NCBI GenBank assembly: GCA_018061705.1
Contig: JAGOTO010000035.1
Span: 1 to 5,446, forward strand
DNA from: Candidatus Saccharimonadota bacterium
Lineage (GTDB): Bacteria > Patescibacteria > Saccharimonadia > Saccharimonadales > UBA4665
DNA: 5,446 bases
Reading direction: 5' to 3'
Shown: positions 1 through 5,297 of the stretch, piece after piece
How positions within the stretch are numbered: position 1 is the stretch's first letter
Layout: every line of letters starts with the position of its first letter
Translations under genes and position numbers: made by a program
Notes under the pieces: generated by a model
The model's input: only the letters and a program-made list of their open reading frames with translations
The model's database searches: none
Told to the model about the DNA's origin: nothing

Positions 1-554
1 TACCAGGCTTCGGCGACAGACTGGACTGTTTTCGCCGTTTGGCACTCGTGTCCTGGAGACTGAGGGGTATGAAGGCGGTCCTGGTGCCGATGCGCTGGCA
101 TGATGCAGACGAAACATTTGCCCAAAAGTATGCTCGAGCAGCAGAAATGATCAAGCAACAGCAAGCAAAGAAAGTTGTTATCATCGGCGAAAGCGCGGGA
201 GGGGCAATGGTGATGGCGCTCCTTGAAAAGTATGCTCATCGGTTTGCTGCCGTCGTTACAGTTTGTGGTTATAATCATGATGCTGATAAAATTGGCGCTA
301 AATATCGCATGCGCAATCCAGCATTTTTCGATGCAGTCTCGGCGGCTGACATGGCGGTCGCATCGCTACCAACTGTTTTCAAAAAGAAGATGTATGTTTT
401 GTTTACGCCGAGTGATGTGACCGTAAAACAAGAGCATAGTCATATCGCAGGGGTTTCTAGCGTGACCATCCCGGGGTACACACATATGGGTGCCATTGCA
501 AGATTTCTTATCTGTCCACAAAATAGTACATTTACGCTTCGACGAGATGAATGA
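1..554 (+). CDS. Alpha/beta hydrolase, C-terminal part (5' end outside window)
   Basis: The reading frame is open from the left edge (first full codon at base 3), so the true start lies upstream; internal TTG and ATG codons are not needed as starts. About 183 residues are visible. They begin with PGFGDR, which fits the oxyanion-hole loop after the first core strand. The nucleophile elbow GESAGG follows, with the serine codon at 192-194. A strand ending in TPSD places the acid at 414-416, and PGYTHMG places the histidine at 483-485. Order and spacing of Ser, Asp and His match the alpha/beta hydrolase fold, so the enzyme looks catalytically intact. No membrane segment is visible and it is probably cytosolic. 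The substrate cannot be told from the sequence; an esterase or lipase-like role is only a family-level guess. It overlaps the next gene by 8 bases, suggesting co-translation. Confidence 0.82.
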   Translation, partial: PGFGDRLDCFRRLALVSWRLRGMKAVLVPMRWHDADETFAQKYARAAEMIKQQQAKKVVIIGESAGGAMVMALLEKYAHRFAAVVTVCGYNHDADKIGAKYRMRNPAFFDAVSAADMAVASLPTVFKKKMYVLFTPSDVTVKQEHSHIAGVSSVTIPGYTHMGAIARFLICPQNSTFTLRRDE

Positions 555-843
555 TTCAAGCAAACACGTCCGAGGGTGGTCGAGTGTGGCCGTGAAAGGG
601 TTTTTCACCGATAAAAACGATCGTGTGGTGCTGTGGCAGGCGCCGAATCTGCCGCTGTACTTGGCTATGGCCGGCTGGTTGCTGGGGAGACTCACAGACG
701 GTGTAGGGCACGATATCGGTCGCGTCGTATTTGTGACGAGCCTCATCGTTTGGGCTGCGCTTGAGTTACTGAAGGGCGCTACACATTTCCGACGCGTTCT
801 AGGACTAGCCGTACTGATCACTACGGTCGCTGGTATACTATGA
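547..843 (+). CDS. Small membrane protein of unknown function, 98 residues
   Basis: I do not recognise a named family with certainty, though the layout resembles small conserved membrane proteins of Saccharibacteria. Residues 1-30 are polar and include the motif GFFTDKNDRVVLWQAPNLPL. Hydrophobic stretches follow at about 35-49, 57-75 and 84-98, giving two or three membrane helices with an ALELLKGATHFRR linker before the last one. The protein ends right at the end of the last helix. I chose the ATG at 547 because it overlaps the hydrolase stop by 8 bases, a typical coupled start. An in-frame ATG at 490 would add 19 residues (MPLQDFLSVHK...), but these lie wholly inside the hydrolase's conserved catalytic-histidine end. 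There is no clear Shine-Dalgarno sequence before 547, consistent with reinitiation after the hydrolase. Only 4 bases separate its stop from the ABC transporter start. Confidence 0.7.
   Translation: MNDSSKHVRGWSSVAVKGFFTDKNDRVVLWQAPNLPLYLAMAGWLLGRLTDGVGHDIGRVVFVTSLIVWAALELLKGATHFRRVLGLAVLITTVAGIL
831..839 (+). promoter_or_regulatory. Candidate extended -10 promoter for the ABC transporter
   Basis: TGGTATACT matches an extended -10 element (TGn plus TATAAT with one change). No good -35 box is present 16-18 bases upstream. Transcription from it would begin near 846-848, at the ATG of the transporter, which itself has no Shine-Dalgarno sequence. A leaderless transcript is therefore possible. The element lies inside the coding end of the small membrane protein, so it may be a chance match. 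Confidence 0.3.
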
Positions 844-847
844 CGAT

Positions 848-2629
848 ATGAGAGAGTTACTCCGTATCATACGATTTACCAGTGAACTCAAGCGGTTTTA
901 CTATGGGGTAGCGGCGTTCTCTTTACTGGTAGCGGCGACTACTCAGGTGCAGCCTTTACTCACAAAAATTATCGTTGATGAAGTGACAAAACTGGTTGGC
1001 GACCAAGATGCCCGAACCATGGTTGTCATCTGGGCGGTGCTGGGGATTTTTCTAGCCGACTTACTCCAAAATGTGTTTAGCAACATTGGCGGTATAGTTG
1101 GCGACCAGCTTCATGTGCGTTTACGTAAGTCACTGAGTGAACGGTATTTCAAACATCTGCTCAATCTTCCACAGTCCTATTACGACCGCGAGATAAGTGG
1201 CAAAATACTCAATCAGTTAAATCGGAGTATCGATCAAATATCTAGCTTCGCTCAAGCATTCAGTAATAATTTTTTACAATTTATATTTAGTACATTTCTT
1301 TCTCTGGGAATTATTGCCTTGTACTCTTGGCCGGTAGCGCTGATGCTAGCTGCCCTTTACCCGATTTTTATCTGGCTGACAACGAGGACAAGCGGTAAAT
1401 GGCGCGAATATCAGGCGACCATCAACGGTGAAGCCGATAGCGCAACGGGACGGTTCGCGGAGGCGATCGGACAAGTCAAGGTGGTAAAAAGTTTTGGGCA
1501 ACAGGCCCGCGAGCTTTCGCACTTCAGAACTCGGTATCAACGCATGGTAGATACGACGTGGCCGCAGAGTAAACTATGGCATGGGCAGGATTTTGTGCGT
1601 CGGTTGGTCCTGAATATCATTTTTTTGGCGGTCTATGGGTACATCTGTTTACAAGCAGTTCATGGCCAATATAGTCTTGGGACGATGGTGTTACTGCTCC
1701 AGTATGCTGCCCTTATACGAATGCCAATATTCAGTATCAGCTTCATCGTCGATCAAAGCCAGCGGGCTATCGCGAATACCCGGGATTATTTTGCCACCAT
1801 GGATGAAATCCCCGAAAATAAGAATGTATCGGAAGGGGAGCCGCTGCAAGCAAAACAAGGTGAAGTGAAATTCACCGATGTTACATTTGGCTATGAAGTG
1901 AAATCACCAGTGCTGAATCGGTTGTCATTTGATCTTGCTCCTGGTTCAAAAACTGCACTGGTCGGAGAAAGCGGCGAGGGAAAGACGACCATCACGAGCC
2001 TCATACTTGGGCTGTATGAGCCGCAGGACGGTGCTATCTGTATCGATGGTCAAAATATTGCCGATGTGTCTCGTGATAGCTTGCGAGCGGCTTCGGCCGT
2101 GGTATTTCAGGAGCCAGCGCTTTTTAGTGGCACCATATTTGAAAATATTGCCTATGGTCGGCCGGCGGCAACTCTCACTGAAGTTGAAGCTGCGGCAAAG
2201 GCCGCAAACGCCCATGAGTTTATACAAAAATTCGAAAAAGGCTACCAGTCGGAGATCGGTGAGCGTGGTTTGAAATTGAGTGGCGGACAGAAGCAGCGGA
2301 TTGCGATCGCACGAGCACTACTCAAGGACGCGCCCATACTCATCCTGGACGAAGCAACCAGCAGTCTCGACGGTAAAAGCGAGGCGCTCGTTCAGGAAGC
2401 ATTTGCTCGCCTCATGAAGGGCCGCACGACGCTCATCATTGCCCATCGTCTCAGTACGATTCAAACAGTCGACACCATCATTACGCTCAAAAACGGGGCG
2501 GTTGACGAGCAGGGCTCGCCAAAGAAACTCGCCACAAGTGGCGGTCTCTACAACGAGCTTCTAACGTTACAGCAACGCCACACCGCCGCTGACACAAAGC
2601 GCCTCAAACGGTACGAGCTTCTGGGTTAA
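848..2629 (+). CDS. ABC exporter half-transporter (MsbA/LmrA type, ABC_membrane + ATP-binding domain)
   Basis: This 593-residue protein has the normal length and layout of a fused half-transporter: a six-helix membrane domain followed by an ATPase domain. Likely helices are at about 18-36, 57-75, 142-160, 162-178, 252-272 and 279-300. In the ATPase domain I see an A-loop Tyr at 349, Walker A GESGEGKTT at 373-381, the Q-loop Gln at 421 in VVFQEP, the signature LSGGQ at 477-481, Walker B ILILDE ending in the catalytic Glu at 502, the D-loop SSLD and the H-loop His at 533 in IAHRLS. Every catalytic motif is intact. It would act in the cytoplasmic membrane as a homodimer, or as a heterodimer with a partner not seen here, exporting a lipid, peptide or drug. 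The substrate cannot be inferred. The Glu inside Walker A, where Ser or Ala is commoner, is a variant also found in other exporters. The start has no Shine-Dalgarno site; coupling to the gene 4 bases upstream or leaderless initiation could explain this. Confidence 0.95.
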   Translation: MRELLRIIRFTSELKRFYYGVAAFSLLVAATTQVQPLLTKIIVDEVTKLVGDQDARTMVVIWAVLGIFLADLLQNVFSNIGGIVGDQLHVRLRKSLSERYFKHLLNLPQSYYDREISGKILNQLNRSIDQISSFAQAFSNNFLQFIFSTFLSLGIIALYSWPVALMLAALYPIFIWLTTRTSGKWREYQATINGEADSATGRFAEAIGQVKVVKSFGQQARELSHFRTRYQRMVDTTWPQSKLWHGQDFVRRLVLNIIFLAVYGYICLQAVHGQYSLGTMVLLLQYAALIRMPIFSISFIVDQSQRAIANTRDYFATMDEIPENKNVSEGEPLQAKQGEVKFTDVTFGYEVKSPVLNRLSFDLAPGSKTALVGESGEGKTTITSLILGLYEPQDGAICIDGQNIADVSRDSLRAASAVVFQEPALFSGTIFENIAYGRPAATLTEVEAAAKAANAHEFIQKFEKGYQSEIGERGLKLSGGQKQRIAIARALLKDAPILILDEATSSLDGKSEALVQEAFARLMKGRTTLIIAHRLSTIQTVDTIITLKNGAVDEQGSPKKLATSGGLYNELLTLQQRHTAADTKRLKRYELLG

Positions 2630-2718
2630 CATAGCAGTCGGGTTAGGATTGTGCCATAAATAGCCACCGAACGTCACGTATGTTCATCGATCGTAGTCTT
2701 TCTAGAGGGAGTTCATCC

Positions 2719-2763
2719 ATGAAACTGATCACGTCCGAGGCTGACTCTGTGGAAGTAGAATGA
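2719..2763 (+). CDS. Possible 14-residue mini-ORF
   Basis: An ATG at 2719 opens a short frame reading MKLITSEADSVEVE and ends in TGA. The purine-rich stretch AGAGGGAG at 2704-2711 lies 7 bases before it, a workable ribosome-binding distance. The peptide is acidic, has no membrane segment and no run of a single amino acid typical of an attenuator leader. No clear promoter lies upstream. It could well be chance. Confidence 0.12.
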   Translation: MKLITSEADSVEVE

Positions 2764-2846
2764 TCCGTTACTATTAGGGGCTTCTCTTTTGCTAGCTGGT
2801 CCAGTGCTGTTCTCATCTGTTTCCAAAATACGTAGCAGTCTTGGAA

Positions 2847-2885
2847 CTATTCTTTCGAATCATCTATGCTGCCATCGAAGAATAG
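2847..2885 (+). repeat. AT-rich inverted repeat (hairpin) upstream of the FKBP promoter
   Basis: CTATTCTTTCG at 2847-2857 pairs with CGAAGAATAG at 2876-2885, giving 10 base pairs with one bulged T around an 18-base loop. AA at 2845-2846 and TT further right could extend the stem across a small bulge. No T run follows, so it is not a standard terminator. It ends just before the candidate -35 box at 2888 and could be a regulatory site or a structure in readthrough RNA. Confidence 0.35.
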
Positions 2886-2887
2886 AG

Positions 2888-2916
2888 TTGTTATATGCCC
2901 CAATATACGGCATACT
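2888..2916 (+). promoter_or_regulatory. Candidate sigma-70-type promoter of the FKBP pair
   Basis: TTGTTA at 2888-2893 and CATACT at 2911-2916 are separated by exactly 17 bases; each matches four of six consensus positions. Transcription would begin near 2923, leaving a leader of about 20 bases that still contains the GGAGGG ribosome site at 2931-2936, 6 bases before the ATG at 2943. The position is sensible but the boxes are only moderate. Confidence 0.42.
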
Positions 2917-2942
2917 GGATAAGAATAAACGGAGGGTAGATC

Positions 2943-3473
2943 ATGTCGACAACGCGAAAGCGAGATAGAATTATCGCAGGCATCGGAGCAGCAGTATTTC
3001 TTATCACAGGCTCTGCGCTAACGATTGGCGTAATCTGGGATATGGTAACGCAAAAAGATTCGCCGGTAGTTACCACTCAGGAGAGCGCCACGCAAAAAGA
3101 AGAAGTACTGCCGGCACCAGCCGTTTTCAAGCCCGAGGGCGACGTCACAGAGCTTCAGACTACTGACCTAGTGGAGGGGACGGGCGCTACAGCAAAGCCG
3201 GGGGACTCTCTTGCTATGAAGTACTACGGAACGCTCGCCAGCGACGGTACCATGTTTGACGAAAATTACACCAAGGACACATCATTTAGATTTGTACTCG
3301 GTAGTGGTCAGGTAATCGAGGGATGGGATAAGGGGCTTGAGGGCATGAAAGTTGGGTCAGAAAGACGACTCGTTATCCCAGCAGATTTAGCATACGGTGA
3401 ATCTGGCCAAGGGTCTATTCCAGCCAATGCTGATCTTGTTTTTGTCGTAAAACTCCTCAGGATTGAGAAATAA
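2943..3473 (+). CDS. Membrane-anchored FKBP-type peptidyl-prolyl cis-trans isomerase
   Basis: The 176-residue protein has three parts. Residues 1-9 are basic (RKRDR). One hydrophobic helix spans about 10-32, and after a polar linker (about 33-75) comes an FKBP domain (about 76-175). The short positive N-terminus before the helix predicts an uncleaved anchor with the domain outside the membrane; no lipobox cysteine is visible. The FKBP domain retains the usual pocket residues: Tyr94 in KYYG, Phe105-Asp106 in MFDEN, Phe115, Val124-Ile125, Trp128 in VIEGWDKG, Tyr151 in LAYGES and Phe167 in LVFVV. It should therefore catalyse prolyl isomerisation and help fold secreted or surface proteins. The ATG at 2943 has a strong GGAGG site. 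Its TAA stop shares one base with the next FKBP's ATG, so the two are translated together. The domain assignment is firm; the extracytoplasmic location is an inference. Confidence 0.93.
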   Translation: MSTTRKRDRIIAGIGAAVFLITGSALTIGVIWDMVTQKDSPVVTTQESATQKEEVLPAPAVFKPEGDVTELQTTDLVEGTGATAKPGDSLAMKYYGTLASDGTMFDENYTKDTSFRFVLGSGQVIEGWDKGLEGMKVGSERRLVIPADLAYGESGQGSIPANADLVFVVKLLRIEK

Positions 3474-3838
3474 TGGCGCTCCTTGCAGATTTTACGCCGA
3501 CTGACTCGGTCTCAGAGCTCATCAAGCAGGACACCGTAGAAGGTGAGGGGGCGATTGTTCAGCCCGGTGCTACGGTGACATGTCACTACACTGGTGCGAT
3601 CGCCAAGACTGGAGAAGTTTTCCAGAGCTCGCGTGAGTTTGGACGACCGATTAGTTTTCCGCTATCAGGCGTGATAGCAGGCTGGACTGAGGGTGTGCCA
3701 GGTATGAAAGTCGGTGGGACGAGACGGTTGGTTATCCCGGCGGCAAAAGCCTACGGCGGTACTCCACCTTACGGTTCAGGTATACCGGCTAACGCCGACC
3801 TCGTTTTTGACATCGAACTTGTGAGTATTGATGGATAG
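3473..3838 (+). CDS. Cytosolic single-domain FKBP-type peptidyl-prolyl isomerase with altered active site
   Basis: The 121-residue protein is essentially one FKBP domain with a 20-residue N-terminal extension and no signal peptide or membrane helix, so it is probably cytosolic. Conserved pocket features are Tyr39 in CHYTG, Phe50, Val67-Ile68 and Trp71 in GVIAGWTEGV, Tyr94 in KAYGG, the GIPANADL loop and Phe112 in LVFDIEL. The position after Phe50, normally Asp (Asp37 of human FKBP12), is Gln51, in VFQSSREFGRP. The position matching FKBP12 Phe46 appears to be Ile60. These changes may lower or retune isomerase activity; a chaperone or binding role is possible. Its ATG overlaps the upstream FKBP stop as TAATG. 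The only ribosome-site-like sequence is the weak AGGATTGAG just upstream, so coupling is likely. The stop is TAG at 3836-3838. Confidence 0.93.
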   Translation: MALLADFTPTDSVSELIKQDTVEGEGAIVQPGATVTCHYTGAIAKTGEVFQSSREFGRPISFPLSGVIAGWTEGVPGMKVGGTRRLVIPAAKAYGGTPPYGSGIPANADLVFDIELVSIDG

Positions 3839-3858
3839 ATTGTGTTGAAAAACACAAT
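3839..3858 (+). repeat. Perfect 8-bp hairpin with GAAA loop after the second FKBP gene
   Basis: ATTGTGTT and AACACAAT are exact inverse complements around a GAAA tetraloop, starting at the base after the TAG stop. The stem is AT-rich and is followed by ATATATAG rather than a T run, so it is at most a weak terminator. It could instead protect the 3' end of the FKBP mRNA, or be part of the DNA-level dyad next to the redoxin promoter. Confidence 0.5.
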
Positions 3859-3867
3859 ATATAGTGT
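3852..3867. promoter_or_regulatory. Candidate operator: imperfect 16-bp palindrome abutting the redoxin -35 box
   Basis: ACACAATATATAGTGT is a palindrome with a single mismatched pair (A3856 against A3863). It ends one base before the TTGACG -35 box. It shares its left half with the preceding hairpin, giving three related GTGT/ACAC half-sites in about 30 bases. That position suits a repressor or activator site, but no regulator is encoded in the window. Confidence 0.3.
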
Positions 3868-3868
3868 C

Positions 3869-3897
3869 TTGACGAAACCATAAGCACCATATATACT
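3869..3897 (+). promoter_or_regulatory. Strong sigma-70-type promoter of the redoxin gene
   Basis: TTGACG at 3869-3874 and TATACT at 3892-3897 each differ from consensus at one position and are separated by the ideal 17 bases. Transcription should begin near 3904, leaving a leader of about 78 bases before the ATG at 3982. The leader contains a possible 5'-terminal hairpin (GTACAGTTT at 3903-3911 with AAACTGTTAC at 3933-3942, one bulged base) and a GGAGGGG ribosome site at 3969-3975. Confidence 0.75.
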
Positions 3898-3981
3898 TCA
3901 GCGTACAGTTTGGTAATAGTCTCTCAAACAAAAAACTGTTACACTAAAAAGCCGAAAGCATCCAGAGCGGAGGGGTAATTC

Positions 3982-4230
3982 ATGGTCAAAAATATCACGA
4001 TTTTTACAACAAAGACATGCGCATACTGTCCTATGGTCAAACGTTACTTGGCAGCAAAGGGCCTCGCCTATGATGAAGTCAATCTCGACGAAGAGCCTCA
4101 GCGTCAGCAGGAAGCTCTGGCTATCTCCGGAGCACTGACAGTTCCTGTTACCGTAGTTACCAAGCAAGACGACACCAGAGAAGTCGTCGTTGGTTACAAC
4201 CTGGCCAAACTAGCGCCAGCAATTAGCTAA
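3982..4230 (+). CDS. NrdH-like glutaredoxin-family redoxin (CAYC active site)
   Basis: The 82-residue protein is a single thioredoxin-fold domain of the usual glutaredoxin/NrdH length. The redox motif CAYC is at residues 13-16, right after the first strand ITIFTT. The cis-proline loop TVP is at 53-55. Near the C-terminus, VVGYNLAKLAP resembles the NrdH-type ending and lacks the GG-x-DD pattern used by glutathione-dependent glutaredoxins. I infer that it is reduced by thioredoxin reductase, encoded just downstream, and passes electrons to ribonucleotide reductase or other disulfide substrates in the cytoplasm. The ATG at 3982 has a strong GGAGGGG site with 8 bases from the core GGAGG to the start. 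It has its own promoter and is followed by an intrinsic terminator, so it can be made as a short single-gene transcript. The fold and active site are clear; NrdH-like rather than glutaredoxin is the less certain part. Confidence 0.9.
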   Translation: MVKNITIFTTKTCAYCPMVKRYLAAKGLAYDEVNLDEEPQRQQEALAISGALTVPVTVVTKQDDTREVVVGYNLAKLAPAIS

Positions 4231-4253
4231 GTTTTTTTACAGCATACACTAGC

Positions 4254-4299
4254 GCGCACCCACCTTGTTTTGCAAAACGTCGTGGGTGCGCTTTTGTGT
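4254..4299 (+). terminator. Intrinsic terminator after the redoxin gene
   Basis: GCGCACCCAC at 4254-4263 pairs perfectly with GTGGGTGCGC at 4282-4291. Inside the 18-base loop, GTTTT (4267-4271) and AAAAC (4274-4278) form a second short stem. TTTTGTGTTT follows, giving an interrupted T tract. The GC-rich stem with U-rich tail is a standard Rho-independent terminator. It lies between two functionally linked genes and would reduce but need not abolish readthrough into the reductase gene. Confidence 0.85.
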
Positions 4300-4322
4300 T
4301 TCAAAAGAAGAATCTATACAAT

Positions 4323-4328
4323 GGAGGT
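4323..4328 (+). promoter_or_regulatory. Shine-Dalgarno site deciding the reductase start
   Basis: GGAGGT lies just before the ATG at 4332, a short spacing (4 bases after GGAGG). It selects this ATG over the in-frame GTG at 4296, which sits in the terminator tail and has no ribosome site. Confidence 0.7.
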
Positions 4329-4331
4329 ACT

Positions 4332-5297
4332 ATGGGAAGAAAGAAGGAAAACTCACACACTGTTATAGTGATCGGCGCAGGACCGGCAGCGTTGAGCGCA
4401 GCGATATATACGACGCGTGAAGATATCGAAACACTGCTTATTGAAAAAGGCGTCCCGGGTGGATTGGCTGCAGTCACCGACTGGGTTGACAACTATCCAG
4501 GGTTCCCGGAAGGGCTCGCTGGACTGGAGTTGGCAGGAAATCTGCAAAAGCAGGCCGAGCGTTTTGGTGCGGTCATTGATTTCGGAGAAGTCACGGCTCT
4601 GCACGATGAGGGCGAGTGGAAGCGCCTCGAGACAACGCTCGGGGATCAGTACGCGCGAGTCGTATTAGTTGCTACCGGTAGCGACTATAAAAAACTTGGA
4701 ATCCCGGGCGAGACAGAATACTACGCGCGCGGCGTTCATTACTGTGCGACATGCGACGGTGCTTTTTACCGCGACAAGCGACTTGTGGTGGTTGGCGGTG
4801 GCAATAGCGCAGTACAAGAAGCCATGTTCCTGACCCGTTTCGCGCCACATATCGACCTCATGGTACGCAGTAAACTCCGTGCCAGCGAAGTATTACAGAA
4901 GGAACTGCAAAAGTTTGTCAATGACGGCAAGATTGTGGTACACCTCGCGACGACCACTGATGAAATTATCGGCGACAAAGATGGGAAGGTCATCCAGGTG
5001 AAAGGAACAGATACGGCAAGTGGCAATGAAGTAAAAATCGACACCGATGGCGTGTTTGTATTTGTTGGCCTGAAGCCAAACAGTGAGTTTGCGGGGGGAC
5101 AGCTCGAAACCGATGAAGTTGGTTTGATAAAGACTGACGAAAACCTTATGAGCAGTATGCCAGGTGTTTTTGTGGCCGGAGATATTCGTTCACACGCCAC
5201 AATGCAAGTCGCGAGTGCGGTGGGCGAGGGCGCGACCGCGGCACTCAAAATCCGTGAATTTCTAGAAGGTCATGTCGATATCCAGGAGGAAGTGTGA
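4332..5297 (+). CDS. trxB: Thioredoxin reductase (FAD/NADPH-dependent, CATC active site)
   Basis: From the ATG at 4332 the protein has 321 residues, the usual length of low-molecular-weight bacterial thioredoxin reductases. Domains in order: an N-terminal FAD site VIGAGPAALSAAIY (residues 13-26), the ATGS segment at 115-118, an NADPH domain with VVGGGNSAVQEA (153-164) containing the redox CATCD at 138-142 just before it, and the C-terminal FAD motif GVFVAGDIRSHATMQVASAVGEGATAA at about 278-304 (GD at 283-284). It should transfer electrons from a pyridine nucleotide through FAD and the CATC disulfide to a thioredoxin or to the NrdH-like redoxin upstream. The NADPH-phosphate motif, HRRxxxR in E. 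coli, reads MVRSKLR at about 177-183: the His and first Arg are replaced, while two Arg remain. The third FAD glycine is also Ala. The GTG at 4296 is an alternative start that would add 12 residues, but I judge it unlikely. The TGA stop overlaps the next gene's ATG. Confidence 0.93.
   Translation: MGRKKENSHTVIVIGAGPAALSAAIYTTREDIETLLIEKGVPGGLAAVTDWVDNYPGFPEGLAGLELAGNLQKQAERFGAVIDFGEVTALHDEGEWKRLETTLGDQYARVVLVATGSDYKKLGIPGETEYYARGVHYCATCDGAFYRDKRLVVVGGGNSAVQEAMFLTRFAPHIDLMVRSKLRASEVLQKELQKFVNDGKIVVHLATTTDEIIGDKDGKVIQVKGTDTASGNEVKIDTDGVFVFVGLKPNSEFAGGQLETDEVGLIKTDENLMSSMPGVFVAGDIRSHATMQVASAVGEGATAALKIREFLEGHVDIQEEV
5285..5289 (+). promoter_or_regulatory. Shine-Dalgarno site for the last gene
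   Basis: GGAGG inside the last codons of the reductase gene lies 7 bases before the ATG at 5297. It supports a real coupled start (TGATG overlap) for a gene whose protein would otherwise be too short to judge. Confidence 0.7.

Larger units (their letters stand above)
2630..2942 (+). other. 313-base intergenic region between the ABC and FKBP operons
   Basis: No gene of convincing length is present on either strand. I see no intrinsic terminator behind the ABC gene: there is no strong stem followed by a T run, and the TTCTCTTTT stretch near 2782-2790 has no good stem before it. The region holds a 14-codon ORF (2719-2763), an AT-rich hairpin (2847-2885) and a candidate promoter (2888-2916). It is the longest gap in an otherwise dense window. 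Confidence 0.7.

Noticed and set aside
490..546. Upstream ATG at 490 as the start of the small membrane protein
   Set aside because: It would place 57 more bases inside the hydrolase's conserved C-terminal end, and the added residues look like an out-of-frame reading. The overlap start at 547 is more typical.
366..821. 151-codon open frame on the minus strand
   Set aside because: It lies opposite two well-supported + strand genes, has a low-complexity Ser/Thr/Arg-rich translation and no motif; it is an antisense shadow.
1220..1310. AT-rich patch within the ABC gene as a sign of insertion or transfer
   Set aside because: It encodes part of the membrane domain including a hydrophobic helix, where Phe, Ile, Asn and Leu codons raise AT content; the frame and motifs are uninterrupted.
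2713..2724. TTCATCCATGAA small palindrome as a hairpin or operator
   Set aside because: Five base pairs around two bases cannot form a stable loop, and it overlaps the start of the mini-ORF; it is likely chance.
2752..2790. Possible terminator ending in TTCTCTTTT after the ABC gene
   Set aside because: Only a four-base GAAG/CTTC pairing is possible before the T-rich stretch, and the inner bases do not pair.
2632..2840. TAGCAGTC occurring twice (2632-2639 and 2833-2840) as a direct repeat
   Set aside because: An eight-base match within 300 bases, with no extended similarity, is too short to call a repeat or attachment site.
4296..4331. GTG at 4296 as the reductase start
   Set aside because: The GTG sits in the terminator tail without a ribosome site, and the added 12 residues are not family-like. 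The ATG at 4332 has GGAGGT in front.
4766..5248. 160-codon open frame on the minus strand
   Set aside because: It is antisense to the conserved NADPH and FAD domains of the reductase, and its Ser/Pro/Thr-rich translation is typical of a shadow frame.
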